The notes under the pieces are model-generated. The model searched no databases, had not been told where the DNA came from, and saw only the letters and a list, made by a program, of their open reading frames with translations. From the NCBI GenBank assembly GCA_002395085.1, contig DGVV01000026.1, positions 1-20,230 of the forward strand: a stretch of 20,230 nucleotides of DNA, read 5' to 3'. The stretch's first letter is position 1. Every line of letters starts with the position of its first letter. Shown here in pieces: positions 7,436-15,835 of this stretch. The position numbers and the translations under genes are program-made. This stretch comes from Ruminococcus sp. UBA4275. GTDB lineage: Bacteria; Bacillota; Clostridia; Oscillospirales; Ruminococcaceae.

Positions 7436-8206
7436 ATGTACTACTGCTGCGGCATCACAGAGAAGGGCGTACCTGCCCACAATGAGGATGCACTGCTGCT
7501 GCACCGCACGGTGAAAACGGAGGGTGCGGCAAAAATGGCGATTGATGCGCCGTTTCTGGTTGCAGTCTGCGACGGCGTATCAGGGGAGCAGGCGGGCGAG
7601 CTGGCATCGCGTACCTGTCTTGAACTGCTTGCGGATGTGCCGTATTCCCAGAAGATCAATCTGCGCCGCACCATTCTCGATATTCACACGCAGATCACGG
7701 AGATCTCCCGCGAAGAGCGCGAGACTGCCAATATGCAGACAACCCTCTGCGGCATCGCGATTGACGAGGAGGACGGTCTGCACTGTTTCAATGTCGGGGA
7801 TTCGAGACTGTACCGCTACCGCAGCGGCGCTCTGGAACAGCTCTCCCGCGACCAGACGCTGGTGCAGATGCTCTTTGAGGAGGGCAGCATCACGAGTGAG
7901 GAGAAGAAACATCATGCGCACCGGCACATTGTCATGCCGGTCGTCGGCAATCTGGAATCTGAGCCGAAGCCGGAAGTGATGATCTATCCGGACGGAATGC
8001 GGCTGGGCGATGTGCTGCTCCTCTGCACGGACGGTCTGACGGATACGGTGACGGATTACGAGATTGCGCGTGTGCTTGCCGGCCCGCGTCCGCTGCCTGA
8101 CAGACTGCGCGAGCTGGTTCTGCTGGCGCTCTCAAACGGCGGCAGAGACAACATCACGCTGGCGGCGGTCACACGCTATCCGGATGAGGTTGAGATCCCG
8201 CTGTAA
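7436..8206 (+). CDS. PP2C-type Ser/Thr protein phosphatase
   Basis: 256 residues, a complete metal-dependent PP2C domain with no membrane segment. Motifs in order are HNEDA (15-19), CDGVSG with Asp46, NVGDSRLYRYR (119-129), LSRDQTLVQ (136-144), LLCTDGLTD (195-203, Asp199) and GGRDNITL (235-242). The aspartates bind the two Mn/Mg ions that activate water for dephosphorylation of phosphoserine and phosphothreonine. In Firmicutes such proteins (PrpC/Stp) normally oppose a PASTA-type kinase encoded next door, but no kinase is present in this window. It sits 32 bases after tgt with an AGGGGGTGA site and is probably co-transcribed. The internal HHAHRHIV stretch at 159-166 is a minor oddity. The target proteins cannot be inferred. 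Confidence 0.93.
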   Translation: MYYCCGITEKGVPAHNEDALLLHRTVKTEGAAKMAIDAPFLVAVCDGVSGEQAGELASRTCLELLADVPYSQKINLRRTILDIHTQITEISREERETANMQTTLCGIAIDEEDGLHCFNVGDSRLYRYRSGALEQLSRDQTLVQMLFEEGSITSEEKKHHAHRHIVMPVVGNLESEPKPEVMIYPDGMRLGDVLLLCTDGLTDTVTDYEIARVLAGPRPLPDRLRELVLLALSNGGRDNITLAAVTRYPDEVEIPL

Positions 8207-8218
8207 AGGCGGAGTACG

Positions 8219-8244
8219 CTGCGGGGGCGGTCATCGCCCCGCGG
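8219..8244 (+). terminator. GC-rich hairpin after the tgt-phosphatase pair
   Basis: GCGGGG-G-CG (8221-8229) pairs with CGCCCCGC (8235-8242) with one bulged G and a 5-base loop, and the stem can extend by two pairs to 8219/8244. It lies 12 bases after the phosphatase stop. The following sequence (TACATATACATATAG) has no T run, so termination may be inefficient, and part of the transcript could read into the GH5 gene. I see no convincing promoter for the GH5 gene in 8245-8290. Confidence 0.45.
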
Positions 8245-8295
8245 TACATATACATATAGAAATTCGCATTTTTACTTGATTTCGGGAGGATTACC

Positions 8296-9513
8296 ATGAA
8301 AACAAAAGGCAGATTTCTCGCGGCGGTTCTCGCCGCAGTCACCGCTGTCATGTCTCTGACGGGCTGCTCCAATCCGAAGAACGGCGGCAGCAGCATCGGG
8401 ACACAGCAACTGGAATCGCAGGCGAGTACCCCGCCCGCAGCCGCTTCCATGACTACAATGGAACTGGTGCAGGATATGGGACTCGGCATCAACCTCGGCA
8501 ATACCTTTGAGGCGGTCGGCGGCAGTTTGCAGGGCGGCGTATCCAGCTACGAAAAAAGCTGGGGCAGTCCGCTGATTACGCGCGAACTGATCGAGGGCTA
8601 CAAAAACGAGGGCTTCGGCGTACTGCGCGTGCCGGTGGCGTGGTCGAATATGATGGAGGAGGATTATACGATCTATCCGGAGTATCTGACCCGTGTTCAC
8701 GAGGTCGTGGACTGGGCGCTCGATGCCGGTCTGTACGTCATCCTCAATATTCACTGGGACGGCGGCTGGTGGGACGGCTTTGCAGAACCGGCTAAGAAGG
8801 ATGCCTGCATGACGAAATATACGCGCATCTGGGAACAGCTTTGTGCGGAATTCGGTGAGGAAGATGAGCGGCTGATGTTTGAATCGCTCAATGAGGAAGG
8901 CTGCTGGGATTCCATCTGGAATCATTACAGCACCGATGAAACCGGCAAGGATGCGGCATACGGGCTGCTGTATGAGATCAACACGAAATTTGTGGAGATC
9001 GTGCGCGGCGCGGGCGGACATAACGGTACGCGGCATCTGCTGATTGCAGGCTACTGTACCGATGTGGACTGCACCTGCGATCCGATGTTCGAGATGCCGG
9101 AAGATCCCGAAAACCGCTGTGCGGTCTCGGTGCATTACTATACGCCCTCAACCTTCTGCATTCTGGAATATGATGCGGACTGGGGCAAGGCGCGTCCAAG
9201 CTGGGGCAGTCCGCGCGATGAGCTGGAACTGACCAAAAATATGGATAAGCTCACCGAACGGTTTGTCTCGCAGGGTGTGCCGGTCATCATTGGCGAATAC
9301 GGCTGCCCGCATAAGAATAAGGAAGAAGCCTCGATCCGCAAGTTCGTAACGGCAGTTGCGCGGGCGGCACTGGAACGCGATTGCTGTCCGGTGCTTTGGG
9401 ATACGACCGGCAACTTCTATGACCGCAATACCTTTCAGATGACGGATCAGACACTGAAAACGCAGTTACAGGAGATCCTTGCGGCAGACCAGAAGCAGGA
9501 TGCCGCTGCATAA
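8296..9513 (+). CDS. Lipoprotein GH5 endoglucanase (cellulase-like)
   Basis: 405 residues. A type II signal peptide ends in the lipobox LTGC (Cys24), so the enzyme should be lipid-anchored on the outer face of the membrane. A short Ser/Ala/Pro linker is followed by a glycoside hydrolase family 5 barrel (about 55-395). Landmarks are GINLGNTFE (64-72), SWGSP (88-92), RVPVAW (111-116), NIHWDGGWW (151-159), catalytic acid Glu200 in ESLNEEG, VSVHYYTP (278-284) and nucleophile Glu334 in IIGEYGCPHK. LWDT near 368 gives the usual aromatic platform. The likely substrate is a beta-1,4-glucan. No dockerin, carbohydrate-binding module or sortase signal is present, so it is not a cellulosomal subunit. The canonical NEP after the acid is replaced by NEE. 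GGAGGA sits 5 bases before the ATG. Confidence 0.93.
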   Translation: MKTKGRFLAAVLAAVTAVMSLTGCSNPKNGGSSIGTQQLESQASTPPAAASMTTMELVQDMGLGINLGNTFEAVGGSLQGGVSSYEKSWGSPLITRELIEGYKNEGFGVLRVPVAWSNMMEEDYTIYPEYLTRVHEVVDWALDAGLYVILNIHWDGGWWDGFAEPAKKDACMTKYTRIWEQLCAEFGEEDERLMFESLNEEGCWDSIWNHYSTDETGKDAAYGLLYEINTKFVEIVRGAGGHNGTRHLLIAGYCTDVDCTCDPMFEMPEDPENRCAVSVHYYTPSTFCILEYDADWGKARPSWGSPRDELELTKNMDKLTERFVSQGVPVIIGEYGCPHKNKEEASIRKFVTAVARAALERDCCPVLWDTTGNFYDRNTFQMTDQTLKTQLQEILAADQKQDAAA

Positions 9514-9539
9514 TCACCAAAACGGAGGAACAAAAACCT

Positions 9540-10412
9540 ATGGAAAGCCCCGCAATTCTGGAGCTTGTCGGGAAATATGCCGACACAGATGCCGTCATCG
9601 CAGCGGTGACGGCGGAGGATTACGACAAAGCATCCGCGCTTGTGCAGGAAGCAATCGGAAAGATCTGCGCGGAGGAGACCGATGACGATGTCTGCATCAC
9701 AACGGTGAACTATCTGCTGATTGCGATGCAGTATCATGTGCTGTATGCGGCAATGGAGGCGCGCAGTCTCGACCTGAGCGCCGATTACGACGATGCACAG
9801 GCGATGCGGAAAGAGTATGCGCAGTTTCATGCGGATGAAACAGTCGGAGATGCTGCTTGGCTGTACGAAATCCGCGGGGAGATGCCAGTCCCGGCGAAGG
9901 AACAGAAGCCGCATTTCTTCCGGATGCTGAAAGCACTCGCGCTGGATGCCGGCGATTTTGACGATATGCCCGCACCGGATGTTGCAGTCCCGAAGGTACA
10001 GGAAAAGGCATACGGCGAGGCGGTGCTGATGACCGTCGCGAACGCGGATATTACTGAGGACGGCGGTCTGCGGGCGGATCTGAATCCGCTGGGCAAGGAT
10101 TTTGTGCTGCATGACAGCGACGGCTGTGTGTATCATCTCAGCGGACTGCGCCGTTCGGATGTTCCCGGCGGACTCGATACTGAGGGCGGCAGACATTACG
10201 CGGCAGACGGCTGGATTGAGGGCTACACCTCGCAGACACCCCGCGAGATTGAGTTTGAAATCTACAGCGGCGGCAGATACGTCTTCAGCTGGCTGTGGCA
10301 GGAGGATGATGAACCGGATGCACGCTGGAGTGAATATCTGGCGTGGGGACAAAACCGCATGGCAGAACGGGAAAGCCGTCTGCGCTCGCTGATTGCTGCT
10401 TACCGGAAATGA
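9540..10412 (+). CDS. Unrecognised acidic cytoplasmic protein
   Basis: 290 residues that I do not recognise. There is no signal peptide or membrane helix. The first 130 residues look largely alpha-helical and acidic, including an EETDDD patch. The second half (about 160-260) looks like a mixed strand domain with GRHYAADGWIEGY and a tryptophan-rich stretch FSWLWQEDD. It begins 26 bases after the GH5 stop, with GGAGGAA at 9524-9530, and is followed by a terminator, so it is probably transcribed with the GH5 gene. Base composition matches its neighbours. No enzyme motif is visible, and its link to polysaccharide use rests only on position. Confidence 0.8.
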   Translation: MESPAILELVGKYADTDAVIAAVTAEDYDKASALVQEAIGKICAEETDDDVCITTVNYLLIAMQYHVLYAAMEARSLDLSADYDDAQAMRKEYAQFHADETVGDAAWLYEIRGEMPVPAKEQKPHFFRMLKALALDAGDFDDMPAPDVAVPKVQEKAYGEAVLMTVANADITEDGGLRADLNPLGKDFVLHDSDGCVYHLSGLRRSDVPGGLDTEGGRHYAADGWIEGYTSQTPREIEFEIYSGGRYVFSWLWQEDDEPDARWSEYLAWGQNRMAERESRLRSLIAAYRK

Positions 10413-10445
10413 AATGTCTCCGGCGGATTGGGAAGGGGAAGCTGT

Positions 10446-10474
10446 CTCCGATGCCTGTCCGTCGGAGTATTTTT
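10446..10474 (+). terminator. Intrinsic terminator
   Basis: CTCCGA (10446-10451) pairs with TCGGAG (10462-10467) and is followed by TATTTTTG. It lies about 35 bases after the stop of the preceding gene and ends that transcription unit. A second small inverted repeat, CCGGC/GCCGG at 10480-10494, follows directly. Confidence 0.75.
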
Positions 10475-10504
10475 GTCTGCCGGCAGAACGCCGGAAGGTC
10501 TGAT

Positions 10505-10559
10505 TTTACATTTTGTTTACGGCACGATGAATACTTGATGCAGCCGCCTGTGATATGAT
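10505..10559 (+). promoter_or_regulatory. Operator and promoter A (lipoprotein/two-component operon)
   Basis: TTACATTTTGTTTAC at 10506-10520 contains an 11-base-period direct repeat (TTTACA at 10505, TTTACG at 10516). After 7 bases comes TGAATACTTGATGC (10528-10541), then 9 bases, then the extended -10 TGA-TATGAT (10551-10559). The position 17 bases upstream of the -10 reads ATACTT, a poor -35, so activation by a bound regulator is expected. The same elements with identical spacing recur at 15802-15856 before the ABC operon. The layout fits an OmpR/PhoB-family activator, and one is encoded three genes downstream. Confidence 0.75.
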
Positions 10560-10584
10560 AGATACAGCAAAGGAGGTCACAGCC

Positions 10585-12171
10585 ATGACAAATTACAAAC
10601 GATTCGCAGCAATACTGGCAGCAGCACTCCTGCTGACTGGCTGTGCGCAGAATCCCGAATCTTCAGTCATCGTGCGGAAGGATATGGAGAATGTCATCCG
10701 CGAGGCGCAGGAGACCGGCGAGCAAAAGGTCGATGCCGCACAATTGCAGACGGCAGGCGCACAGCGGTATACTGCGGATTTCGAGAATGAATCGTTCCGT
10801 GTGCGTGTTCATGCGGATGCGGAACTGGATGTGCCGGAGACAGACCGTCTCTCGCTGCTGCGCGTCAAACAGCGGCGGTTCACGCAGGCGGACTGCGACA
10901 ATGTCCGCGCGGCGCTGATGGGCGATGTCCCGCTGTGCGATGCGGTGCAGGTGAATCAGATTGTGCCGCGGGCGCGGCTGGAGGAAGGACTATCGGGAGC
11001 GCGGCAGAATCTGGTGCAGGAGCAGCAGAAATTTGCGGATGATCCGGCTTATGCAGAGGCGATGCTGCAAGCGGCGAAGGAAAACGGAATCGCGGACAGT
11101 GCAGAGGCATATTTCGCGGAGATGCAGCAGAAGATCAACGATTTGCAGGCGGAATATGAATCAGCGCCGGTCACGGTCGATTACAGCGCCTATCCGCATG
11201 ACGGGCAGCTCGTGCATAATGCGGATATGATCGCGCAGGAACAGGATGCGCAGCACGGCTTCTGGCACAGCTATTGCCGCGATATGCCCGACGGCGATAC
11301 GCTGTGGGTCATCTCACAGGATGCAAAATCCCTGCTGCACGTTCAGAACAGCGACAATTACAGCAATACGGTCATGTTTTCGCGTTCGCCGGCGGGGTAC
11401 TGCAATCTCGGCAGCTACCTGATCGAACTGCCGCCGCTGGATACGCTCTCCGAGGGGGCAGCCAATCTGGATGTGATCGAAGGCGAGACCTGCACGCTCT
11501 CACTTGCCGATGCGCAGGCGCAGGCGGAGACCGTCCTGCGGGCGATCGGGGCGGAAGATTTCGTCTGCTGCGCGGAAACCGAATGCAGCTATCCCGAAAT
11601 GCTGCAAGTGCTGGCATCCACAAACGGTGCAGAGGATTCGCATTCCTATGCGCGCCCGTGCCGGGTGCTGCGGTACTGCCGTGCGGTCGGCGGGGTGCCG
11701 ATTGAGCAGAACAGCGGCACAAAAGCGGCGGAGGGCAGCGAACGCGACGCCTATAAGCAGAAATACTGGCCGGCGGAGATGATCGAATTCCGCATCAATG
11801 ACAGCGGTATCATCCGGTTTCAGTGGAATGCGCCGCTGGAAATCACAGAGAAGGTCGTGGACAATGCGGCCATGAAGCCGTTTGCGGAGATCGCGGACAT
11901 TTTCAGCAGCATGATGCCGATGACCGCTGCAAATTCCGTACCGGAAGCGCGCACGGCGGTCACGATTGACCGTGTGACACTGAATTACTCGCGCATCAGC
12001 GAAAAGGACAGCTTCGACACGGGTTTGATCGTGCCGATCTGGGCGTTCATCGGCAAGCGCTATACCGATACCGATGACGGCTATGTATTTGACAAGGAAA
12101 ACTTCACCGGCGTACAGATGGCGCTCAATGCGATTGACGGCTCGGTGATCGTTGCGGATCTTGGTTACTGA
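10585..12171 (+). CDS. Surface lipoprotein, DUF6034-like, copy 1
   Basis: 528 residues from the ATG at 10585, which has AGGAGG at 10571-10576; an in-frame ATG at 10555 falls inside the promoter and is rejected. A lipoprotein signal peptide ends in LLTGC (Cys20). The mature N-terminus NPESSVIVRKDMENVI and the C-terminal block (EKDSFDTGLIVPIWAF, then ALNAIDGSVI) are shared with the next gene. I associate this pattern with a clostridial lipoprotein family of unknown function, possibly DUF6034; this is from memory and not verified. The C-terminal end has a PepSY/YycI-like look. It is the first gene of the two-component operon and probably sits on the outer membrane face, where it could bind a ligand for the sensor or protect the cell. 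Confidence 0.82.
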   Translation: MTNYKRFAAILAAALLLTGCAQNPESSVIVRKDMENVIREAQETGEQKVDAAQLQTAGAQRYTADFENESFRVRVHADAELDVPETDRLSLLRVKQRRFTQADCDNVRAALMGDVPLCDAVQVNQIVPRARLEEGLSGARQNLVQEQQKFADDPAYAEAMLQAAKENGIADSAEAYFAEMQQKINDLQAEYESAPVTVDYSAYPHDGQLVHNADMIAQEQDAQHGFWHSYCRDMPDGDTLWVISQDAKSLLHVQNSDNYSNTVMFSRSPAGYCNLGSYLIELPPLDTLSEGAANLDVIEGETCTLSLADAQAQAETVLRAIGAEDFVCCAETECSYPEMLQVLASTNGAEDSHSYARPCRVLRYCRAVGGVPIEQNSGTKAAEGSERDAYKQKYWPAEMIEFRINDSGIIRFQWNAPLEITEKVVDNAAMKPFAEIADIFSSMMPMTAANSVPEARTAVTIDRVTLNYSRISEKDSFDTGLIVPIWAFIGKRYTDTDDGYVFDKENFTGVQMALNAIDGSVIVADLGY

Positions 12172-12183
12172 AAGGAGAAACTT

Positions 12184-13734
12184 ATGAAACATCGTATTAT
12201 GACAGCAGTTCTGACCGCCGCACTCCTGCTGACCGGCTGTGCAGAGAATCCGGAATCGTCGGTCATCGTTCACAAGGATATGGAGAAGGTCATCGAGGAA
12301 GCAGCGCAGACCGGTGAGAGCAAGGCGGACGTCGCACAGCTCCGGCAGTATGACAGCTATACCGCCGATTTTGAGAGTGAGAGTCTGCGCGTTTCGGTTC
12401 ATGCAGATGCGCAGGTGGATATTCCGCAGGCCGATCAGCTTTCGGTTTTCCGCGTGAAGCAGCATGATTTCACGCAGGAGGATGTTGACCGCTTCCGCAA
12501 TGCGCTCATGGGCGATGTACCGCTGTATGAAGGCGCAGGGCTGCAGGTGCGCACCAAAAAGGAATATGAAGAAGACATCCGTTACTTACGCGAAGAAATC
12601 AAGCGCTCGTATGATGAATTCGATGCGGAAACAGCCGCAGAAAACGAAAAGGCGTATCAGCGGGAACTGGACATAATCCAGAAACAATATGAAGCTGCAC
12701 CGGCGGAGATCGACGTGACGGAACATCCCTCTGCGGGCAAACTGGAAACCGTAGCGGCGCAGCTTGCCGCAGATCCGGAGTCTGAATACTGGCAATGGCA
12801 GAACAGTCTGAATCCGGAAGGTTCGGTCAGCTATGTCTGCAATGCCGATGTGACCGCCGCATTCTATGTGCAGAACGATGCTGATCACAGCAACAATATC
12901 GTCTATTCGGCGTCACCGGTCGGGCCTGAGCGCATGACAGTGATGGGCGGCGGCGTGTATCTGAATCAGGATCCGGTGGATATTCCCGGTGCGCCGGAGA
13001 ATTTTCTGGCAAACGGGATTTGTCCGGGTCCTGACGAAAGCGCCGCAATGAAGCTCCTGCCGATCCCCGGAGACAGCGCAGAGCTTTCGCAGGCAGATGC
13101 GGAGAAGCAGGCAGAGGATTTCCTGCACAGCATGGGTCTGGATGACTTTCAGCTGTACGAAGGCGGCAAATATGCGAAGCGTCTGGATCTTAGTTTACAG
13201 GATCATGATCCGGAGAATGTCAACACGGTCTATTACCGCACAAGCTGGATCCTCAACTATTGCCGCAGCTTTGACGGCGTGATGCTGGAGCAGAACAGCG
13301 GCGTGAAGTATGCAGAGGGCTGGGAGGGCGAATCCTACCGCAAACAGTTCTGGCCGGGCGAGTACATTTGCTTTGAGATTTCGGATGCGGGCATCGTGGG
13401 ATTTAGCTGGAATGCACCGCTGGACATCGTGGAGACCGTGGTGGAGAATGCCGCGCTGAAGCCGTTTGACGAGATCAGCGGCACCTTTGAGCGCATGATG
13501 CCGATGGTCGCAGCGCCGAAGGAGCAGTATGAGGAGGATGCCATGATTACGGTTGACCGCGTGACGCTCTCCTACAGCCGCATCAGCGAGAAGGACAGCT
13601 TTGATACGGGTCTGGTGATACCGGTCTGGGGCTTCCTCGGAGATCAGAAGGGCGGCAGTATGTCGTTTACCGGTACGCAAATGGCAATCAACGCAATCGA
13701 CGGCTCTGTGATTGACGCAAGCCTTGGATACTGA
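12184..13734 (+). CDS. Surface lipoprotein, DUF6034-like, copy 2
   Basis: 516 residues, lipobox LLTGC with Cys19, ribosome site AAAGGAG just upstream. It is collinear with the preceding lipoprotein over its whole length. Shared blocks include PESSVIV-KDME, YTADFE, SVHADA, KQ-FTQ, ALMGDVPL, EQNSG-K-AEG, WNAPL, KPF-EI, MMPM-AA, the EKDSFDTGL block and NAIDGSVI at the end. The two clearly arose by tandem duplication. The middle (about 120-300) differs more, including a charged helical stretch near 125-160 (YEEDIRYLREEIKRSYDE) found in altered form in copy 1. It is 12 bases after copy 1 and 14 bases before the response regulator gene, so the four genes form one operon. Function unknown; a ligand-binding or sensor-accessory role is inferred from position. 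Confidence 0.83.
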   Translation: MKHRIMTAVLTAALLLTGCAENPESSVIVHKDMEKVIEEAAQTGESKADVAQLRQYDSYTADFESESLRVSVHADAQVDIPQADQLSVFRVKQHDFTQEDVDRFRNALMGDVPLYEGAGLQVRTKKEYEEDIRYLREEIKRSYDEFDAETAAENEKAYQRELDIIQKQYEAAPAEIDVTEHPSAGKLETVAAQLAADPESEYWQWQNSLNPEGSVSYVCNADVTAAFYVQNDADHSNNIVYSASPVGPERMTVMGGGVYLNQDPVDIPGAPENFLANGICPGPDESAAMKLLPIPGDSAELSQADAEKQAEDFLHSMGLDDFQLYEGGKYAKRLDLSLQDHDPENVNTVYYRTSWILNYCRSFDGVMLEQNSGVKYAEGWEGESYRKQFWPGEYICFEISDAGIVGFSWNAPLDIVETVVENAALKPFDEISGTFERMMPMVAAPKEQYEEDAMITVDRVTLSYSRISEKDSFDTGLVIPVWGFLGDQKGGSMSFTGTQMAINAIDGSVIDASLGY

Positions 13735-13748
13735 GAGGAGAACGGACA

Positions 13749-14414
13749 ATGGCAAAACGCATTCTGATTGCGGAGGACGACGATGCAATCGCACGCATGA
13801 TCGCGATGAACCTGCGGGCGGCAGGTATGGAACCGGTCATTTTTCCGGACGGGGAGGCAGCGGCGCAGTCGCTGCCTGCCGACCATGCCTACGATCTCGC
13901 GCTGCTGGATATTATGATGCCGAAAAAGGACGGCTTTGCGCTGTTTGCGGATATTCAGCCATACGGCATCCCCGTGATCTTCCTCACGGCAAAGGACGAT
14001 CTCGAATCGAAGATCACCGGCTTGCAGGGCGGCGCAGAGGATTACATCGTCAAGCCCTTTGAGGTTCTGGAACTGCTCGTGCGCATGGAAAAGGTCATGA
14101 GCCGGAATCAGAAGCCCGCAGACACCTTGCAGGTCTGCGGGCTTGAGGTGCGTCTGGCGGAACACCGTGTGCTGCGCGGCGGACAGGAAATCACCCTGAA
14201 ACCGATGGAATTTGAACTGCTGGTCGTGCTGGCAAAGCACAAGAATACGGCAATCTCGCGTGAGGATCTGCTCTCACTGGTCTGGGGTGCGAATTACTAC
14301 GGCGAAACCCGCACGGTTGATGTCCATATCGGGCAGCTCCGCAAGAAGCTCGGTTTGCAGGCGCAGATTGTCACCGTGCCGAAGATCGGTTACCGGCTGG
14401 AGGATGATACATGA
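13749..14414 (+). CDS. OmpR/PhoB-family response regulator
   Basis: 221 residues. The receiver domain (about 1-118) has the acidic pocket Glu9-Asp10-Asp11, the phosphorylation site Asp54 in LLDIMMPKKDG, Thr80 in FLTAKDD and Lys102 in VKPF. A winged-helix DNA-binding domain follows (about 127-218), with LKPMEFELL, the recognition-helix segment TRTVDVHIGQLRKKLG at 187-202 and the wing end GYRLE. It should bind direct repeats with about 11-base spacing as a dimer. Such repeats occur upstream of its own operon at 10505 and upstream of the ABC operon at 15802. Its stop overlaps the kinase start (ATGA), confirming a cognate pair. Confidence 0.96.
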   Translation: MAKRILIAEDDDAIARMIAMNLRAAGMEPVIFPDGEAAAQSLPADHAYDLALLDIMMPKKDGFALFADIQPYGIPVIFLTAKDDLESKITGLQGGAEDYIVKPFEVLELLVRMEKVMSRNQKPADTLQVCGLEVRLAEHRVLRGGQEITLKPMEFELLVVLAKHKNTAISREDLLSLVWGANYYGETRTVDVHIGQLRKKLGLQAQIVTVPKIGYRLEDDT

Positions 14415-15835
14415 AACTCCGCACGAAAATCACGCTGATTGCCGCGGCGGTGATCCTGCTGGCGGCGGCGGTCAGCGACGGCATCATCTGGATGATCTGC
14501 CGCCGCACACTTTTGCAGGAGGCGGAGCAGAATGTCATTCACCGGCTTGCAGTGCAGCGCGCAGAGCTGGAGCGCTACACGGAACAGATCGGCGGAACGG
14601 TCACGCTGCCGGAGCTGACGTACTATTTCAAGACGCGCGGCGATGATTACACGGTGTTTGTCTGGAACGGCACGGTCGTATACAATCAGACGGCACTGGA
14701 ACTGGAAGATCTGAGATCGGCTGAATTTTTGCCCTATGCGTATTCGACGAATGAAATCGCGCAGATCCGGAAAAACGGCGCAGAAATGCTGGTACTCAAG
14801 GGCAGCGCAGGCGGCGGTGTACTGTATGCGGTTGAAGATCTCAGACCGGTTACGCACCGCCTGACCATGCTGGCATTCGGAATGCTGACGATCTCGGCTT
14901 GCATAGCCGTGCTGACGATCCCGCTGCTGTATCTGCTGACACGGCGCACTTTGCGTCCGCTGGGGAAGCTCTCCGACAGTGCAAAGCTGATCGCGGCGGG
15001 TGCATACGATGAACGCGCAGCCGTCACCGGCACGGATGAGATCGGGATGCTGGCGCAGGATTTCAATACGATGGCAGATGCCGTACAGGAACGAATCCGT
15101 GCGCTGGCGGAATCTGAGGAGCGAAAGTCGATGTTCATGGCAGATTTCTCGCATGAGCTGAAAACACCGCTCACGGCAATCTCCGGATATGCACAGACTA
15201 TGCGGACGGTTCGGCTCAGCGAAGAAGATCAGGCGGAGGCGCTGGGGTATATCTACAGCGAGAGCAAGCGTCTGGACCGTCTCGCAAAAAAGATGATGCG
15301 GCTCATGGAACTGGAACGCACGGAACGGCTGGAGACTGAGGATATTGACATTTCTGCGCTGATTTCGGCTGCCTGTGAGACCTGCCGTCCGGCGGCAGAG
15401 AAAAAGGGAATCACGCTGGAACAGGGAGACTGTACGGGCAGTCTGCGCGGCGATTTCGATTTGCTGCACGATGCCCTGTGCAATCTCATCGACAACGCCT
15501 GCAAGGCGAGCAATGCGGGGCAGACCGTCCGGCTGTATACGGAGATTACGCGGGAAACAAACGACAATCCGAACATTACCGCGCTTTCTGAAGACTGTGC
15601 AATCGTTGTGGAGGATGCGGGCTGCGGCATTCCGGAACATGAAATCCGCAACCTGGCAGAACCGTTTTATATGGTGGATAAATCGCGCAGCAGGCGTTCC
15701 GGCGGCGCAGGACTCGGTCTTTCGCTGGTTGCGCAGATTATCCGCATTCACGGGATCCGCATGGACATTGAAAGTGAACCGGATCACGGAACGCGCATCA
15801 AATTACATTTTGTTTACACCCCGCTGAATACTTGA
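14411..15835 (+). CDS. HAMP-domain sensor histidine kinase
   Basis: 474 residues. Membrane helices lie at about 7-30 and 151-177, enclosing an extracellular sensor region of about 120 residues with no domain I recognise. A HAMP linker (about 178-232, RPLGKLSDSAKLIAAG) follows. The dimerisation/phosphoacceptor helix has FSHELKTPLTAI with His248. The ATPase domain shows the N box LCNLIDNACKASN (357-368), G1 EDAGCG (Asp402), an F-box EPFYMVDKS and G2 GGAGLGLSL. The start overlaps the regulator stop. The 3' end (codons for the last 11 residues, KLHFVYTPLNT) coincides with operator B for the next operon, so this part of the protein may be shaped by a DNA-binding requirement. Confidence 0.96.
   Translation: MKLRTKITLIAAAVILLAAAVSDGIIWMICRRTLLQEAEQNVIHRLAVQRAELERYTEQIGGTVTLPELTYYFKTRGDDYTVFVWNGTVVYNQTALELEDLRSAEFLPYAYSTNEIAQIRKNGAEMLVLKGSAGGGVLYAVEDLRPVTHRLTMLAFGMLTISACIAVLTIPLLYLLTRRTLRPLGKLSDSAKLIAAGAYDERAAVTGTDEIGMLAQDFNTMADAVQERIRALAESEERKSMFMADFSHELKTPLTAISGYAQTMRTVRLSEEDQAEALGYIYSESKRLDRLAKKMMRLMELERTERLETEDIDISALISAACETCRPAAEKKGITLEQGDCTGSLRGDFDLLHDALCNLIDNACKASNAGQTVRLYTEITRETNDNPNITALSEDCAIVVEDAGCGIPEHEIRNLAEPFYMVDKSRSRRSGGAGLGLSLVAQIIRIHGIRMDIESEPDHGTRIKLHFVYTPLNT

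Noticed and set aside
8245..8290. Promoter or third operator copy before the GH5 gene (TACTTGAT at 8273-8280)
   Set aside because: Only eight bases match the shared motif, the TTACATTTTG block is absent, and no -10 follows before the ribosome site.
10535..10559. TTGATG and TATGAT as a simple -35/-10 pair
   Set aside because: The spacer would be 13 bases, too short; the aligned second promoter supports an activator-dependent reading with an extended -10.
14390..15787. A 465-codon open frame on the minus strand opposite the histidine kinase
   Set aside because: The kinase frame has all expected motifs; the antisense frame has none and no ribosome site.
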